Assembly: GCF_002863565.1 (NCBI RefSeq)
Contig: NZ_PGUW01000004.1
Location: forward strand, 1 to 64,000
Reading direction: 5' to 3'
Source: Bacillus sp. V5-8f
Lineage (GTDB): Bacteria > Bacillota > Bacilli > Bacillales > DSM-1321
Length of the DNA: 64,000 nucleotides
Positions 28,627 through 37,448 of this stretch are shown here, in pieces (the first letter of the stretch is position 1; the number at the start of each line of letters is the position of its first letter). Position numbers and translations under genes: made by a program. Below the pieces are notes generated by a model that saw only the letters and a program-made list of their open reading frames with translations, ran no database searches and was not told where the DNA came from.

Positions 28627-29811
28627 ATGAGAAAAAGAAAGATTGGCGGTTTAATGTTATCACTATCATTAAGTGCCACACTTCTTCTGGCGGGCTGCGG
28701 AGGCGCTGAAAAGAGCGGCGGGTCTAGCGGAAGTGGTGGTGGAGACACAATTAAGATTGGTGCTAACATGGAACTATCCGGAGGCGTTGCTTCTTACGGC
28801 CAATCCGGAGTACAGGGCTTAGAGCTTGCATTTGAAGAAATCAACAAAGAAGGTATCGACGGCAAGAAACTGGAATTAGTCAAAGTCGACAATAAATCAG
28901 ACGCAGCCGAGTCTACCAATGGGGCCTTAAAGCTTGCAACCCAGGATAAAGTTGTTGCAATCGTAGGTTCTGCTACGAGTACAAACACTTTGGCCCAGGT
29001 TCAAATTGCAACAGACAATAAGATCCCTTTAATCACTCCAACAGGAACAAACCCTGATATAACAAACAAGGGCGGAAAGGTTAATGATTGGGTGTTCAGG
29101 ACTTGCTTTATCGATCCGTTCCAGGGAACAGTTGCTGCTAACTATGCGACAGACAAATTCCAATCAAAAAATGCAGCTATATTTATTGATACCGCAAGTG
29201 ATTATTCGAAAGGGCTGGCAAAAGCCTTTAAGGAATCATATACAAAAAATGGCGGCAAAATCGTAGCGGAAGAAGCATATGTTGCCAAGGATACAGATTT
29301 CCGCGCAACGCTTACACGAATTAAATCCGCTAAGCCGGACTTCATCTTTCTGCCTGGCTATTATGAAGAAGTAGGCTTGATTGTGAAACAAGCTCGTGAA
29401 GCTGGAATAGATGTTCCAATCATGGGTGGTGACGGCTGGGATTCTCCAAAGCTTATTGAAATTGCAGGTGGAGACGCATTGAACAATACGTTTATCACAA
29501 ACCATTATTCTGCTGCCGACAAAGACCCGAAGGTTCAGGCGTTTGTTAAAGCATACGAAGCTAAATACAACCAAACGCCGGATGGATTTGCAGCACTAGG
29601 TTACGATACTGCCTATTTACTGGCGGATGCCATCAAGCGTGCAGGTGATGCAAGCCCAGAAAAAATTAAAGATGCAATAGCAGAAACAAAGGACCTGGCA
29701 TTGGTTTCAGGTTCAGTGACGTTAAATGAGAACCATGATCCGATTAAACCCGCATCTATTCTTAAATATGTAGATGGAAAGCAAACATTTGATTCAAAGG
29801 TTAATCCTTAA
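28627..29811 (+). CDS. livK: Branched-chain amino acid ABC transporter, substrate-binding lipoprotein
   Basis: A 394-residue Leu/Ile/Val-binding-family protein (periplasmic binding protein type 1). It has a lipobox LLLAGC with Cys at residue 24, then a Gly/Ser linker, and the family core IKIGANMELSGGVASYG. Further family motifs are VGSATSTNTLA and GYYEEVGLIVKQ. It captures the ligand at the outer membrane face and delivers it to LivHM. GGGGGAG precedes the ATG. It is the first gene of livKHMGF, separated from livH by 136 bp with hairpins that could lower downstream expression. The exact ligand is inferred from the family only. Confidence 0.9.
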   Translation: MRKRKIGGLMLSLSLSATLLLAGCGGAEKSGGSSGSGGGDTIKIGANMELSGGVASYGQSGVQGLELAFEEINKEGIDGKKLELVKVDNKSDAAESTNGALKLATQDKVVAIVGSATSTNTLAQVQIATDNKIPLITPTGTNPDITNKGGKVNDWVFRTCFIDPFQGTVAANYATDKFQSKNAAIFIDTASDYSKGLAKAFKESYTKNGGKIVAEEAYVAKDTDFRATLTRIKSAKPDFIFLPGYYEEVGLIVKQAREAGIDVPIMGGDGWDSPKLIEIAGGDALNNTFITNHYSAADKDPKVQAFVKAYEAKYNQTPDGFAALGYDTAYLLADAIKRAGDASPEKIKDAIAETKDLALVSGSVTLNENHDPIKPASILKYVDGKQTFDSKVNP

Positions 29812-29820
29812 TATGGAATT

Positions 29821-29906
29821 TCGGCTCCCTGGAAAGGCAGGAGTCCCGAGTTTTCAATAGGCAGGACAGGATTCTGAAAAACAGGGGCCTGTCCCCCTAT
29901 TATTTT
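29821..29906 (+). terminator. Two hairpins between livK and livH (partial terminators)
   Basis: The first hairpin (about 29821-29854) pairs TCGG..CTCCCT with AGGAG..CCCGA before GTTTT. The second pairs GGACAGG (29864-29870) with CCTGTCC (29888-29894), followed by a CT-rich then TATTTT tail. Partial read-through would keep the binding protein above permease levels. Confidence 0.5.
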
Positions 29907-29947
29907 AAGAAGTTTAAAAAAAGCGTTTTATCCAAGGAGAGACGAAA

Positions 29948-30826
29948 ATGGAATTAATACAACAGCTTATTAACGGAATATCTCTCGGCAGCATATATGC
30001 CCTTATCGCTCTCGGTTACACGATGGTATATGGAATTGTTAAGCTGATTAACTTTGCGCACGGCGATGTCTTTATGGTAGGGGCTTTTGTTGGCTTTTAT
30101 TCTATAACAATTCTAGATTTATCTTTTTTTCCAGCGTTGCTGTTAACAATGGCTGTGACCGCCCTCTTCGGTGTAATTATTGAGCGGATTGCGTACAAGC
30201 CATTGCGTAACGCCACCAGGATTGCCGCTTTGATCACGGCAATCGGGGTATCATTGCTTATCGAATATGGATTTATTTATTTTCGCGGTGCACAACCAGA
30301 GGCTTATCCGGCAGATGTGCTTCCAACTGAAAAAATTTCGATCCTTGGCGTATCCATCAACAGCCAGTCCATCTTTATCCTGCTTATATCCGTCGTTTTA
30401 ATGATCATTTTACAATTCGTCGTGCATAAAACGAAAATTGGAAAAGCGATGCGTGCGGTTTCCTACGATGCGGAAGCAGCCAAGCTGATGGGCATTAACG
30501 TGAATAATACAATCTCTGCTACCTTCGCCATTGGTTCAGCGCTGGCAGGGGCTGCTGGTGTAATTTTTGGAATCTACTACAGCAAGATCGAGCCTTTGAT
30601 GGGCATTATCCCGGGATTAAAAGCGTTCGTTGCCGCGGTGCTAGGCGGTATTGGCATTATTCCTGGGGCAATGGTTGGAGGATTGTTATTGGGGGTAGTG
30701 GAATCGCTCGTAAGTGCCGCCGGTTACTCTTTATGGCGGGACGCAGTTGCATTTATTGTACTAATTTTAATCCTTATCTTCCTTCCATCAGGATTGTTCG
30801 GAAAGAATAGAAAAGAAAAAGTATAG
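29948..30826 (+). CDS. livH: Branched-chain amino acid ABC permease LivH
   Basis: A 292-residue inner-membrane permease with about eight hydrophobic segments. It has the conserved LivH N-terminus INGISLGSIYALIALGYTM and INFAHGDVFMVGAF. The C-terminal LPSGLFGK is also typical. It pairs with LivM to form the channel. It is followed after 13 bp by livM. Confidence 0.93.
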   Translation: MELIQQLINGISLGSIYALIALGYTMVYGIVKLINFAHGDVFMVGAFVGFYSITILDLSFFPALLLTMAVTALFGVIIERIAYKPLRNATRIAALITAIGVSLLIEYGFIYFRGAQPEAYPADVLPTEKISILGVSINSQSIFILLISVVLMIILQFVVHKTKIGKAMRAVSYDAEAAKLMGINVNNTISATFAIGSALAGAAGVIFGIYYSKIEPLMGIIPGLKAFVAAVLGGIGIIPGAMVGGLLLGVVESLVSAAGYSLWRDAVAFIVLILILIFLPSGLFGKNRKEKV

Positions 30827-30839
30827 GGGAGACAAAGCG

Positions 30840-31814
30840 ATGACTATTATAAAACACGCAAAAGGTTTTTGGCTCTCAATCTCATTGTCTATTATCCTGT
30901 TTGCAGTCATACAATTTTTGATTAATGGTGCATTTTTAAATGGTTTTTACGTTAATACGATCTTTTTTATGGGAATCAACATTATCCTTGCGGTCAGCCT
31001 TCATTTAATCATTGGGATAACTGGCCAGTTTTCTATCGGACATGCGGGATTCCTTGCTGTAGGGGCGTATGCCTCCGCAATCATGACAATGAAAATGGAA
31101 CAGCCATTCATTGTTTCTCTAATTGTTGGGGGGATTGTGGCCGCAATCGCCGGGCTTATTATCGGTATTCCAAGTTTAAGGCTTAAGGGAGACTATTTAG
31201 CGATTGCGACACTTGGTTTCGGTGAAATTGTCCGCATAACGCTTTTAAACATTGATTATGTAGGTGGAGCAAGCGGTTTGCAGGTGACGCATTTAACTAC
31301 ATGGCCCTGGGTGTTTGGCTGTGTTTTGGTCACAATATTGGTTATTAGGAATTTCACGAACTCAACGCATGGACGGGCCTGTATCTCTATCCGTGAAGAT
31401 GAAACAGCAGCGGACGCAATGGGCATCAATACTACCTACTATAAAGTTATTGCCTTTGTGATCGGTTCCTTCTTTGCGGGCGTTGCAGGTGTACTGTATG
31501 CTCACAACTTCTATATAATCCAGCCTTCGAATTTTGGATTCTTGAAGTCATTTGATATTTTAATCTATGTTGTATTGGGCGGCCTGGGCAGTATGTCAGG
31601 TGCTGTGGTTGCAGCGGTATTGCTGACTATTATTTCAACATTCCTTCAGGACTACCCTGAAACGAGGATGGTCATCTATAGTATCATATTGATCGTAATG
31701 ATGATTTACCGTCCGCAAGGCTTGATGGGTACGAGGGAATTTACTTCATTCTTCAAGAAAAAGAAAGACATCGGAGGAGGTCCTGGGGATGGCAAACAAC
31801 ACACCATTGCTTAA
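30840..31814 (+). CDS. livM: Branched-chain amino acid ABC permease LivM
   Basis: A 324-residue polytopic permease with the LivM signatures IGITGQFSIGHAGFLAVGAY and LRLKGDYLAIATLGFGEI, plus GGLGSMSGAVVAA. RPQGLMG lies near the end. The last 26 bp overlap the start of livG, which has its own GGAGGAGG inside livM, so the two are translationally coupled. Confidence 0.93.
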   Translation: MTIIKHAKGFWLSISLSIILFAVIQFLINGAFLNGFYVNTIFFMGINIILAVSLHLIIGITGQFSIGHAGFLAVGAYASAIMTMKMEQPFIVSLIVGGIVAAIAGLIIGIPSLRLKGDYLAIATLGFGEIVRITLLNIDYVGGASGLQVTHLTTWPWVFGCVLVTILVIRNFTNSTHGRACISIREDETAADAMGINTTYYKVIAFVIGSFFAGVAGVLYAHNFYIIQPSNFGFLKSFDILIYVVLGGLGSMSGAVVAAVLLTIISTFLQDYPETRMVIYSIILIVMMIYRPQGLMGTREFTSFFKKKKDIGGGPGDGKQHTIA

Positions 31815-32568
31815 GGTAGACAATGTCGGCATTCAGTTTGGAGGTTTAAAGGCTGTATCCGGCGTCAACGCAGAATTGTTCCCAGGGGAACTTGTCGGCC
31901 TTATCGGACCGAACGGCGCAGGTAAAACAACTTTCTTCAACTTGCTTACAGGTGTTTATGTACCAACAGAAGGAAGCATCTCACTTAATGGGGAAAGATT
32001 GAACAAGCTGCCTCCCTTCAAGATTACTAGAAAGGGAATCAGCCGGACCTTCCAGAATATTCGTTTGTTTAGTGAGCTTTCGGTTATCGATAACGTAAAA
32101 GTAGCCTATCACTCCCTGGCAAAGCATTCGATTGCAAGTTCTATTTTACGTATACCGGGACATTTCCAGGGTGAGCAGGAAATGCATGAACAAGCGGTTG
32201 AGTTTTTAAAAATTTTCAATCTGGAACGTTTTAAGGATGAAAAGGCAAAGAACCTTCCGTATGGGCAACAGCGCCGCCTAGAAATTGCACGGGCGTTGGC
32301 GGCAAATCCAAAGCTATTGCTTCTGGATGAACCGGCCGCCGGGATGAACCCTCAAGAAACTCAGGAACTGATGAAGCTAATCGGGTTCATTAGGGAGAAG
32401 TTTAATTTGACCGTTTTATTAATAGAACATGATATGCCGCTTGTTATGGGTGTTTGTGAAAGAATTTATGTGTTGGACCATGGCCAGCTGATCGCACAGG
32501 GTACGCCTGCAGAAATCAGAAATAATCCAAAAGTTATCGAAGCGTATCTCGGCGAGGAGGTTTCCTAA
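31789..32568 (+). CDS. livG: Branched-chain amino acid ABC ATPase LivG
   Basis: A 259-residue ABC ATPase with Walker [10 protein letters not shown], the Q-loop in RTFQNIRLF, a variant signature [14 protein letters not shown] typical of LivG, Walker [14 protein letters not shown], and the H-loop in LLIEHDM. It ends TAATG, sharing one base with the livF start. Confidence 0.94.
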   Translation: MANNTPLLKVDNVGIQFGGLKAVSGVNAELFPGELVGLIGPNGAGKTTFFNLLTGVYVPTEGSISLNGERLNKLPPFKITRKGISRTFQNIRLFSELSVIDNVKVAYHSLAKHSIASSILRIPGHFQGEQEMHEQAVEFLKIFNLERFKDEKAKNLPYGQQRRLEIARALAANPKLLLLDEPAAGMNPQETQELMKLIGFIREKFNLTVLLIEHDMPLVMGVCERIYVLDHGQLIAQGTPAEIRNNPKVIEAYLGEEVS

Positions 32569-33275
32569 TGTTAAAGGTAGAAGGAATCGATGTATTTTAT
32601 GGTAACATCCAGGCGATAAGAGGTGTAACGCTGGAAATAAATGAAGGGGAAATCGTAACGCTAATTGGGGCAAATGGTGCTGGTAAAAGTACATTGCTAA
32701 AAACGATTTCAGGCCTTTTAAAGCCAAAGCATGGGCAAATCCTGTATGAAGGCAAATCGATCGCAGGAAAGGCTGCCCAGACTATAGTGAAGCAAGGCAT
32801 TTCCCATGTTCCGGAAGGCAGACGAATATTTGCGAACATGACAGTGGAAGAGAATCTTCAGTTAGGTGCTTTCCTAAGAAGTGATAAAGAAGGAATAAAG
32901 CAGGATCTGGAAAAGGTGTACGAACTGTTTCCACGATTGCTGGAACGATTGAAGCAGCAGGCAGGAACGCTTTCAGGTGGAGAACAGCAAATGCTTGCGA
33001 TGGGTCGCGCGCTAATGGCTAGACCTCGTCTTTTGCTGCTAGACGAACCATCCATGGGACTTGCTCCTTTGCTTGTAAAAACAATTTTTCGAATCATTGA
33101 AGAAATAAACCAAGCGGGCACGACGATTTTGTTGGTGGAACAAAATGCAAACCTCGCTCTTTCCATTGCCGACAGGGCTTATGTAGTGGAAACAGGACGA
33201 ATCGTTCTGTCCGGAGATGCGGAAGATTTAACAGCAAGCGAACAGATTAAAAGTGCCTATTTGGGTGGACATTAA
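32568..33275 (+). CDS. livF: Branched-chain amino acid ABC ATPase LivF
   Basis: A 235-residue ABC ATPase with Walker A GANGAGKST, HVPEGRRIFANMTVEENL typical of LivF, signature LSGGEQQMLAMGRAL, Walker B LLLDEPSMGLAP and the H-loop equivalent LLVEQN. It starts on the stop codon of livG. A terminator follows. Confidence 0.94.
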   Translation: MLKVEGIDVFYGNIQAIRGVTLEINEGEIVTLIGANGAGKSTLLKTISGLLKPKHGQILYEGKSIAGKAAQTIVKQGISHVPEGRRIFANMTVEENLQLGAFLRSDKEGIKQDLEKVYELFPRLLERLKQQAGTLSGGEQQMLAMGRALMARPRLLLLDEPSMGLAPLLVKTIFRIIEEINQAGTTILLVEQNANLALSIADRAYVVETGRIVLSGDAEDLTASEQIKSAYLGGH

Positions 33276-33277
33276 AG

Positions 33278-33311
33278 AAAAGCGGCATCTCTTTTCAGGG
33301 ATGCTGCTTTT
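33278..33311 (+). terminator. liv operon terminator (probably bidirectional)
   Basis: The stem AAAAGCGGCATC/GATGCTGCTTTT (one G-T wobble) lies between livF and the convergent MFS gene. Confidence 0.85.
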
Positions 33312-33317
33312 GCACGT

Positions 33318-34508
33318 TTATGCTTGTTTAAGAGAGTTTTTCCTCAGCAAAAATAAATATAGAATGATTGATAACAGCACTGATATCGCAGCTGAGATAT
33401 ATATACTTCCATAACCGAACATATGGCCGATCTGGCCAAATGCCATGGCCCCGATACCAACTCCAAGGTCGAAGAATGAAAAGAAGGTGGCATTTGCCAT
33501 GCCTTTGCGATGTATGGGTGCTTTTTCAACGGACCATGCCTGCAATGCAGGTTGAATTGATCCAAATCCAAAACCGTAAAGCACTGCTGCTGTAAAAAGA
33601 ATGCCGCTATTTGGCAGCCAGGCTAAAAGGAGCATTGCTACTAAAATGAAAGCAGCCCCAGGGAGGAACACGGCACGATGGCCCTTCATATCGTATAGCC
33701 TTCCTGCGAAGGTTCGGGATAGCATCAATGCAAGGGCAAAGTAAAGAAAATACCATTGGATGCCTGATACATCCTTTTGGGCGGCATACAACGGAAGAAA
33801 AGACGCTATACCCCCAAAAGTAACAGTGATGAAGAATAGTAGAATAGAAGGCTGTAAGGCGCTTTTTTCGTAAAGGTCCCAACCGGCTTTAACTGTTTCG
33901 GGAGCCTTATCTTCTACTTTTTTATATGTAATCCTTGAAGACATTAAAAGGGACGCCACGCCCATGGCTGCGCAAATAAGGAATAATTGGATGAAACTAA
34001 TTTCTTTGGCCAATGTCAAACCAAGCGAGGGCCCAAAAGCAAGTGCAATATTTGCCGATAATCCATAATACCCCATGCCTTCCCCGCGCCTCCTAGGCGG
34101 GATAATGTCTGTCGCGATCGTACCCGAAGCAGTAGTGGAAAATCCCCATCCAATCCCCTGGATAATCCGAAGTGCAAACAGAAATAGGATACCGGGAGCC
34201 AGCCCGAAAGATCCTACGGAAAGGACAAAAATCACAAGGCCTGCCAAATATACAAATTTTCTCCCTTTTGTTTCTAATAACCGGCCCGCAAACGGTCTTA
34301 TGAGCAGGGCGGAAAAAGTAAAAATCCCAACCACAAACCCAATTAATTGATCATTCCCCCCTAGATGCTCAACGAATAAGGGAATGGTTGGCAATGTCAT
34401 CTGAAAGCCAAGAAAAATAAAAAAATTGGCCAAACAGACCAAGATAAAATCTCGCGTCCATATCTTATCCGATGAGTCTAGAATCCCTTTAGCTACTGGC
34501 TCACTCAT
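33318..34508 (-). CDS. MFS transporter, drug/metabolite efflux type
   Basis: A 396-residue major facilitator with about 12 hydrophobic segments. The loop 2-3 signature GRLLETKGRKFVYLAG and the corresponding C-half loop GRLYDMKGHRAVFLPG are visible. Helices FILVCLANFFIFLGFQMTLP (TM1) and IIQGIGWGFSTTASGTI (TM4-5) are typical of DHA1-type exporters such as YfkF/YttB. ATG 34508 follows GGGGAGG at 6 bp; the longer frame to 34541 spans that RBS. The substrate is unknown. It converges on the liv operon. Confidence 0.85.
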   Translation of the reverse strand: MSEPVAKGILDSSDKIWTRDFILVCLANFFIFLGFQMTLPTIPLFVEHLGGNDQLIGFVVGIFTFSALLIRPFAGRLLETKGRKFVYLAGLVIFVLSVGSFGLAPGILFLFALRIIQGIGWGFSTTASGTIATDIIPPRRRGEGMGYYGLSANIALAFGPSLGLTLAKEISFIQLFLICAAMGVASLLMSSRITYKKVEDKAPETVKAGWDLYEKSALQPSILLFFITVTFGGIASFLPLYAAQKDVSGIQWYFLYFALALMLSRTFAGRLYDMKGHRAVFLPGAAFILVAMLLLAWLPNSGILFTAAVLYGFGFGSIQPALQAWSVEKAPIHRKGMANATFFSFFDLGVGIGAMAFGQIGHMFGYGSIYISAAISVLLSIILYLFLLRKNSLKQA

Positions 34509-34695
34509 GCAAGGCCTCCCCAAAAAGTTATTTACTTCCATTTTACAGGAAAATATTTCGGGAAGCTATTATATGGCTTGATAACTAGTATTCTCTTTCT
34601 GTTATTACGTTACCACAAAGTACCTCTATTCATATATGTTTAATCAGTAGTAAACTAGGAAGTTGAAATTATATTTTGAGGAGCGTTTAAGCGGA

Positions 34696-36213
34696 ATGAA
34701 TAAGGTGTTTTGTAGTTTTTTAATGTTATTCTTGCTCTTCATCAGCTTTTTGCCGGTGAAGGCAGGTGCTGCAGGTGACACCCTTTCCATAGGATCGATT
34801 AAGAATGAGAAGGCAATTGTTTATTCATTGCCAAAACAAAGCTCTTCCGTTATATCGGTCTTGAAAAAGGGAGAACAATATCCGATAATTTCCACCATAG
34901 CCGGGGACTCTGCTTCTCCAATTATTCATACGGTTGTATCAAGCAATACATTATGGAGCATTGCTAACCAGTATGGAGTTACGGTTGGTGAGCTTCAGAA
35001 AGCCAATCATTTAACAACTACAAGAATAAAGATTGGACAAAAATTAAAAATTCCTCAACCATATAAAGTCCATATGGTGGTTGCAGGTGATTCTTTACAC
35101 AAACTATCAGCGAAGTATGGTGTTATAGTAAGTGATCTAACCAAACTAAACAACTTAAAAACAACCAAGCTTACTATTGGGAAAAATATAAAGATTCCGG
35201 ATTATTTTTGCCAAATTCAGATGTTAGGCGGTAAGACGGGCTGGATCAAAAAATCCCTCCTTCAAGAATCTACTCAGAAGCGCATTGTGATGGGGTGGAA
35301 ATATAATGGGGATTCCGACACCTACATAATTCAAATGAAACAACCGAATTTGAATGTTGTGTCTCCTCGATGGTATTCATTAACGGATACTGACAAATTG
35401 TTATCAGCGTCAGTTGATTCTAAATATGTTCAAGCTGCCCATTCGCAAGGGAAACAAGTTTGGCCGCTTATTGGCAATCAATTTGATCCTCTACTAACTG
35501 ACTCAGTACTTGGCGACCCGCAAAAACGTAAAAAACTGGTTTCAGCTCTTCGTAATTCTCTTGTTCAAACAGATAGTGACGGGATAAATGTGGACTTTGA
35601 AAACATTGATATCAAAAATAAGCAAGATTTTGTGCGTTTCATTGGCGAGCTTAAAAAAGCATTAGGACCACATGGTATATTAGTATCTGTCGATGTTACC
35701 CGGGAAAATGGGGACCCGTTCTGGTCAGGAAGTTTGGACAGAAAGGAGTTAGGTAAAATTGCCGATTATATCATAATGATGGGCTATGACGAACATTGGG
35801 GAGGAAGCCCGGTAGTAGGTTCTGTTGCCTCCTTGCCATGGATTGAAAAAGGAATAAAGCTTTTGATGAATGATGTACCATCCCATAAGATTATTCTGGC
35901 TGTACCCTTCTACACAAGAGAATGGGTAACGGATTTATCCACAAATAAGGTGAAAAGCTATGACAGGACGATGCAAGAGGTTGAGAAGATCATTTTCTCG
36001 AAAGGCCTCAAAAAGCTCTGGGATGAAAAAAACCAACAAAACTATGTAGAATACACAGCGAATGGGGAAAAACATCAAATTTGGGTGGAAGACAAAAAAT
36101 CCATTGAGCTTCGCCTTGGTATAGTAAGGAAAAATTATTTAGGGGGAGCAGCTGCATGGTATATTGGCTCTGAAACACAGGATATTTGGAAAATTTATCA
36201 CTTCAATAAATAA
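34696..36213 (+). CDS. LysM-GH18 glycoside hydrolase (spore/wall lytic type)
   Basis: A 505-residue exported protein. It has a signal peptide (FLMLFLLFISFLPVKAGA), an SH3-like N-terminal stretch (IGSIKNEKAIVYSLP), two LysM domains at about residues 78-120 and 124-166, and a C-terminal GH18 domain. The catalytic DxxDxDxE motif appears as SDGINVDFENID near residue 300, and YIIMMGYDEHWG forms part of the active-site barrel. The architecture resembles the cortex-fragment hydrolase SleL/YaaH and related YdhD or YvbX. ATG 34696 is weakly supported by GCGGA; the frame is open from 34663, with GAGGAG at 34677-34682 for a possible upstream start. The substrate is probably peptidoglycan fragments. Confidence 0.85.
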   Translation: MNKVFCSFLMLFLLFISFLPVKAGAAGDTLSIGSIKNEKAIVYSLPKQSSSVISVLKKGEQYPIISTIAGDSASPIIHTVVSSNTLWSIANQYGVTVGELQKANHLTTTRIKIGQKLKIPQPYKVHMVVAGDSLHKLSAKYGVIVSDLTKLNNLKTTKLTIGKNIKIPDYFCQIQMLGGKTGWIKKSLLQESTQKRIVMGWKYNGDSDTYIIQMKQPNLNVVSPRWYSLTDTDKLLSASVDSKYVQAAHSQGKQVWPLIGNQFDPLLTDSVLGDPQKRKKLVSALRNSLVQTDSDGINVDFENIDIKNKQDFVRFIGELKKALGPHGILVSVDVTRENGDPFWSGSLDRKELGKIADYIIMMGYDEHWGGSPVVGSVASLPWIEKGIKLLMNDVPSHKIILAVPFYTREWVTDLSTNKVKSYDRTMQEVEKIIFSKGLKKLWDEKNQQNYVEYTANGEKHQIWVEDKKSIELRLGIVRKNYLGGAAAWYIGSETQDIWKIYHFNK

Positions 36214-36225
36214 ACCAATTTTTAG

Positions 36226-36275
36226 GGTGCCAGACCATCTTTTTAATATGATGGAAAAATGGCACCTTTTGTTTT
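36226..36275 (+). terminator. Terminator of the GH18 gene
   Basis: The outer stem GGTGCCA/TGGCACC and an inner ACCATC..GATGG stem are followed by TTTTGTTTT. Confidence 0.8.
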
Positions 36276-36589
36276 GTAGATAGAATTTGTATTTAAGTAA
36301 TTTTATTTCTCCATATGACATAATACCAGCACAACGTTTGAACAAACTAAGATTAACAGTAGGTAGATAATTATTGTTGCCTATAATGCTTTTCCCTCAC
36401 TTAATAGGGTTTCTACAACGAACCGTAAGGATTTATGGGGAGCTTTTTTTTACCTTCAATTATAAAGGATATAAAGGGGGGCGGGGACTTGAGGAACCTT
36501 TCCCTATCTAAGTTGTTAAGGAGATTCACAAAGGATTGGGGATTATATTAAGAACCAGCGACTCGTTTCCTGTGCAAATATACGGCTCG

Positions 36590-36813
36590 TTAATTTAAAC
36601 CACAAGACACGCAAACTTTATCACCATACATGTAATTTTCTGTGCACAATGTTGACAAATTTTTTCACGAAAAAAAGTTAGCTTGTTAGTAAAAAAGGGA
36701 AATGTAAATACTGTGGGATTATCATTAATAAAATACATCAACCCGCTGCCTGCTTCCAAAATAATCTTTTTATACGTATCAGCGTGCTTATTTTTTATGA
36801 CTACAATTAGCAT
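36590..36813 (-). pseudogene. Frameshifted small protein with C-terminal zinc ribbon
   Basis: The first frame runs from ATG 36813 and gives about 58 residues ending EKICQHCAQKI before turning to unlikely sequence. A change of frame by one base near 36632 continues as YMYGDKVCVSCGLN and a TAA at 36590. Together they give C-x2-C, about 12 residues, then C-x2-C, a standard zinc ribbon. The N-terminal part (IILEAGSGLMYFINDN) is not recognised. There is no clear RBS at ATG 36813. The gene is either truly broken or carries a sequencing indel. The family is unknown. Confidence 0.4.
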
Positions 36814-36929
36814 TTAAATAAAATCAATCATAACAACGCATTTCCTGCAGAAACAAAATTGAATAATAGGCAGCGAGTGGGATATAAAAGCATTCTGTAG
36901 CTGAGCAAATTTAAGTACTGCTTACTATA

Positions 36930-37031
36930 TTACGAGCTTTTTCTTAATTGAGAGCGATAGCTTATTGCCTGTAAGATAAACAATTTTTCTTGTTTAGATA
37001 GCATTCTCCAGCTTCCGGCAGTAATCCTCAT
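36930..37031 (-). CDS. Candidate 33-residue basic microprotein
   Basis: The ATG at 37031 follows AAAGGAGTGG with an 8-base gap, an excellent RBS. The peptide is basic and possibly helical (WRMLSKQEKLFILQAISY), with no Cys and no long hydrophobic run. No family is recognised. Support is the RBS only; the surrounding region is gene-poor. Confidence 0.4.
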   Translation of the reverse strand: MRITAGSWRMLSKQEKLFILQAISYRSQLRKSS

Positions 37032-37400
37032 ATTAACCACTCCTTTGAATGATATAGTTTTTATATCAATAGGCTATTGGCATTAAATCTATTCCAAATC
37101 AATGGTTATTTCATATATAGTTATACCGCGATTCTGTGTGAATGAAACAATAAACCGTTCAACAAATTCTGCTTCATGGATTTTGCTATTTCGACAGAAA
37201 GGAAGCTGTCCAGCCATAAAAGGGTTGCGCTATTTTCGTATTCTTTGTTTTCCTTTTAGGCACTATTTCCAAATAACAGCTATTTATTTTGTTCGGGTAT
37301 CCTCGTTTGTCTGTTGATCGCCTTTTTTGCCGGCCCTTGTAAAATTTTTTGGGTTTTTTACAATATAGAAAATTAAATTCGTTTCTTCCTAGATAAAAGA

Positions 37401-37448
37401 TGAAAGCCCACAGCCTATTTCCCCCGCGATCTTGGCTCTGGGCTTTCA
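37401..37448 (-). terminator. Hairpin at the rarA stop codon, probable terminator
   Basis: TGAAAGCCCACAGCC pairs with GGCTCTGGGCTTTCA across the rarA stop. In the minus direction the tail is TCTTTTAT (weak); in the plus direction it is ATTTTTT. Confidence 0.5.

Larger units (their letters stand above)
36276..37414. other. Gene-poor AT-rich interval upstream of the rarA 3' end
   Basis: About 1.1 kb with no full gene. It contains a probable broken minus-strand zinc-ribbon gene (36590-36813) and a 33-codon minus-strand ORF with a strong RBS (36930-37031). T-rich tracts lie at 36448-36452 and around 37340-37360. Other open frames here lack RBS and recognisable composition. This is probably a decaying accessory region. 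Confidence 0.6.
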
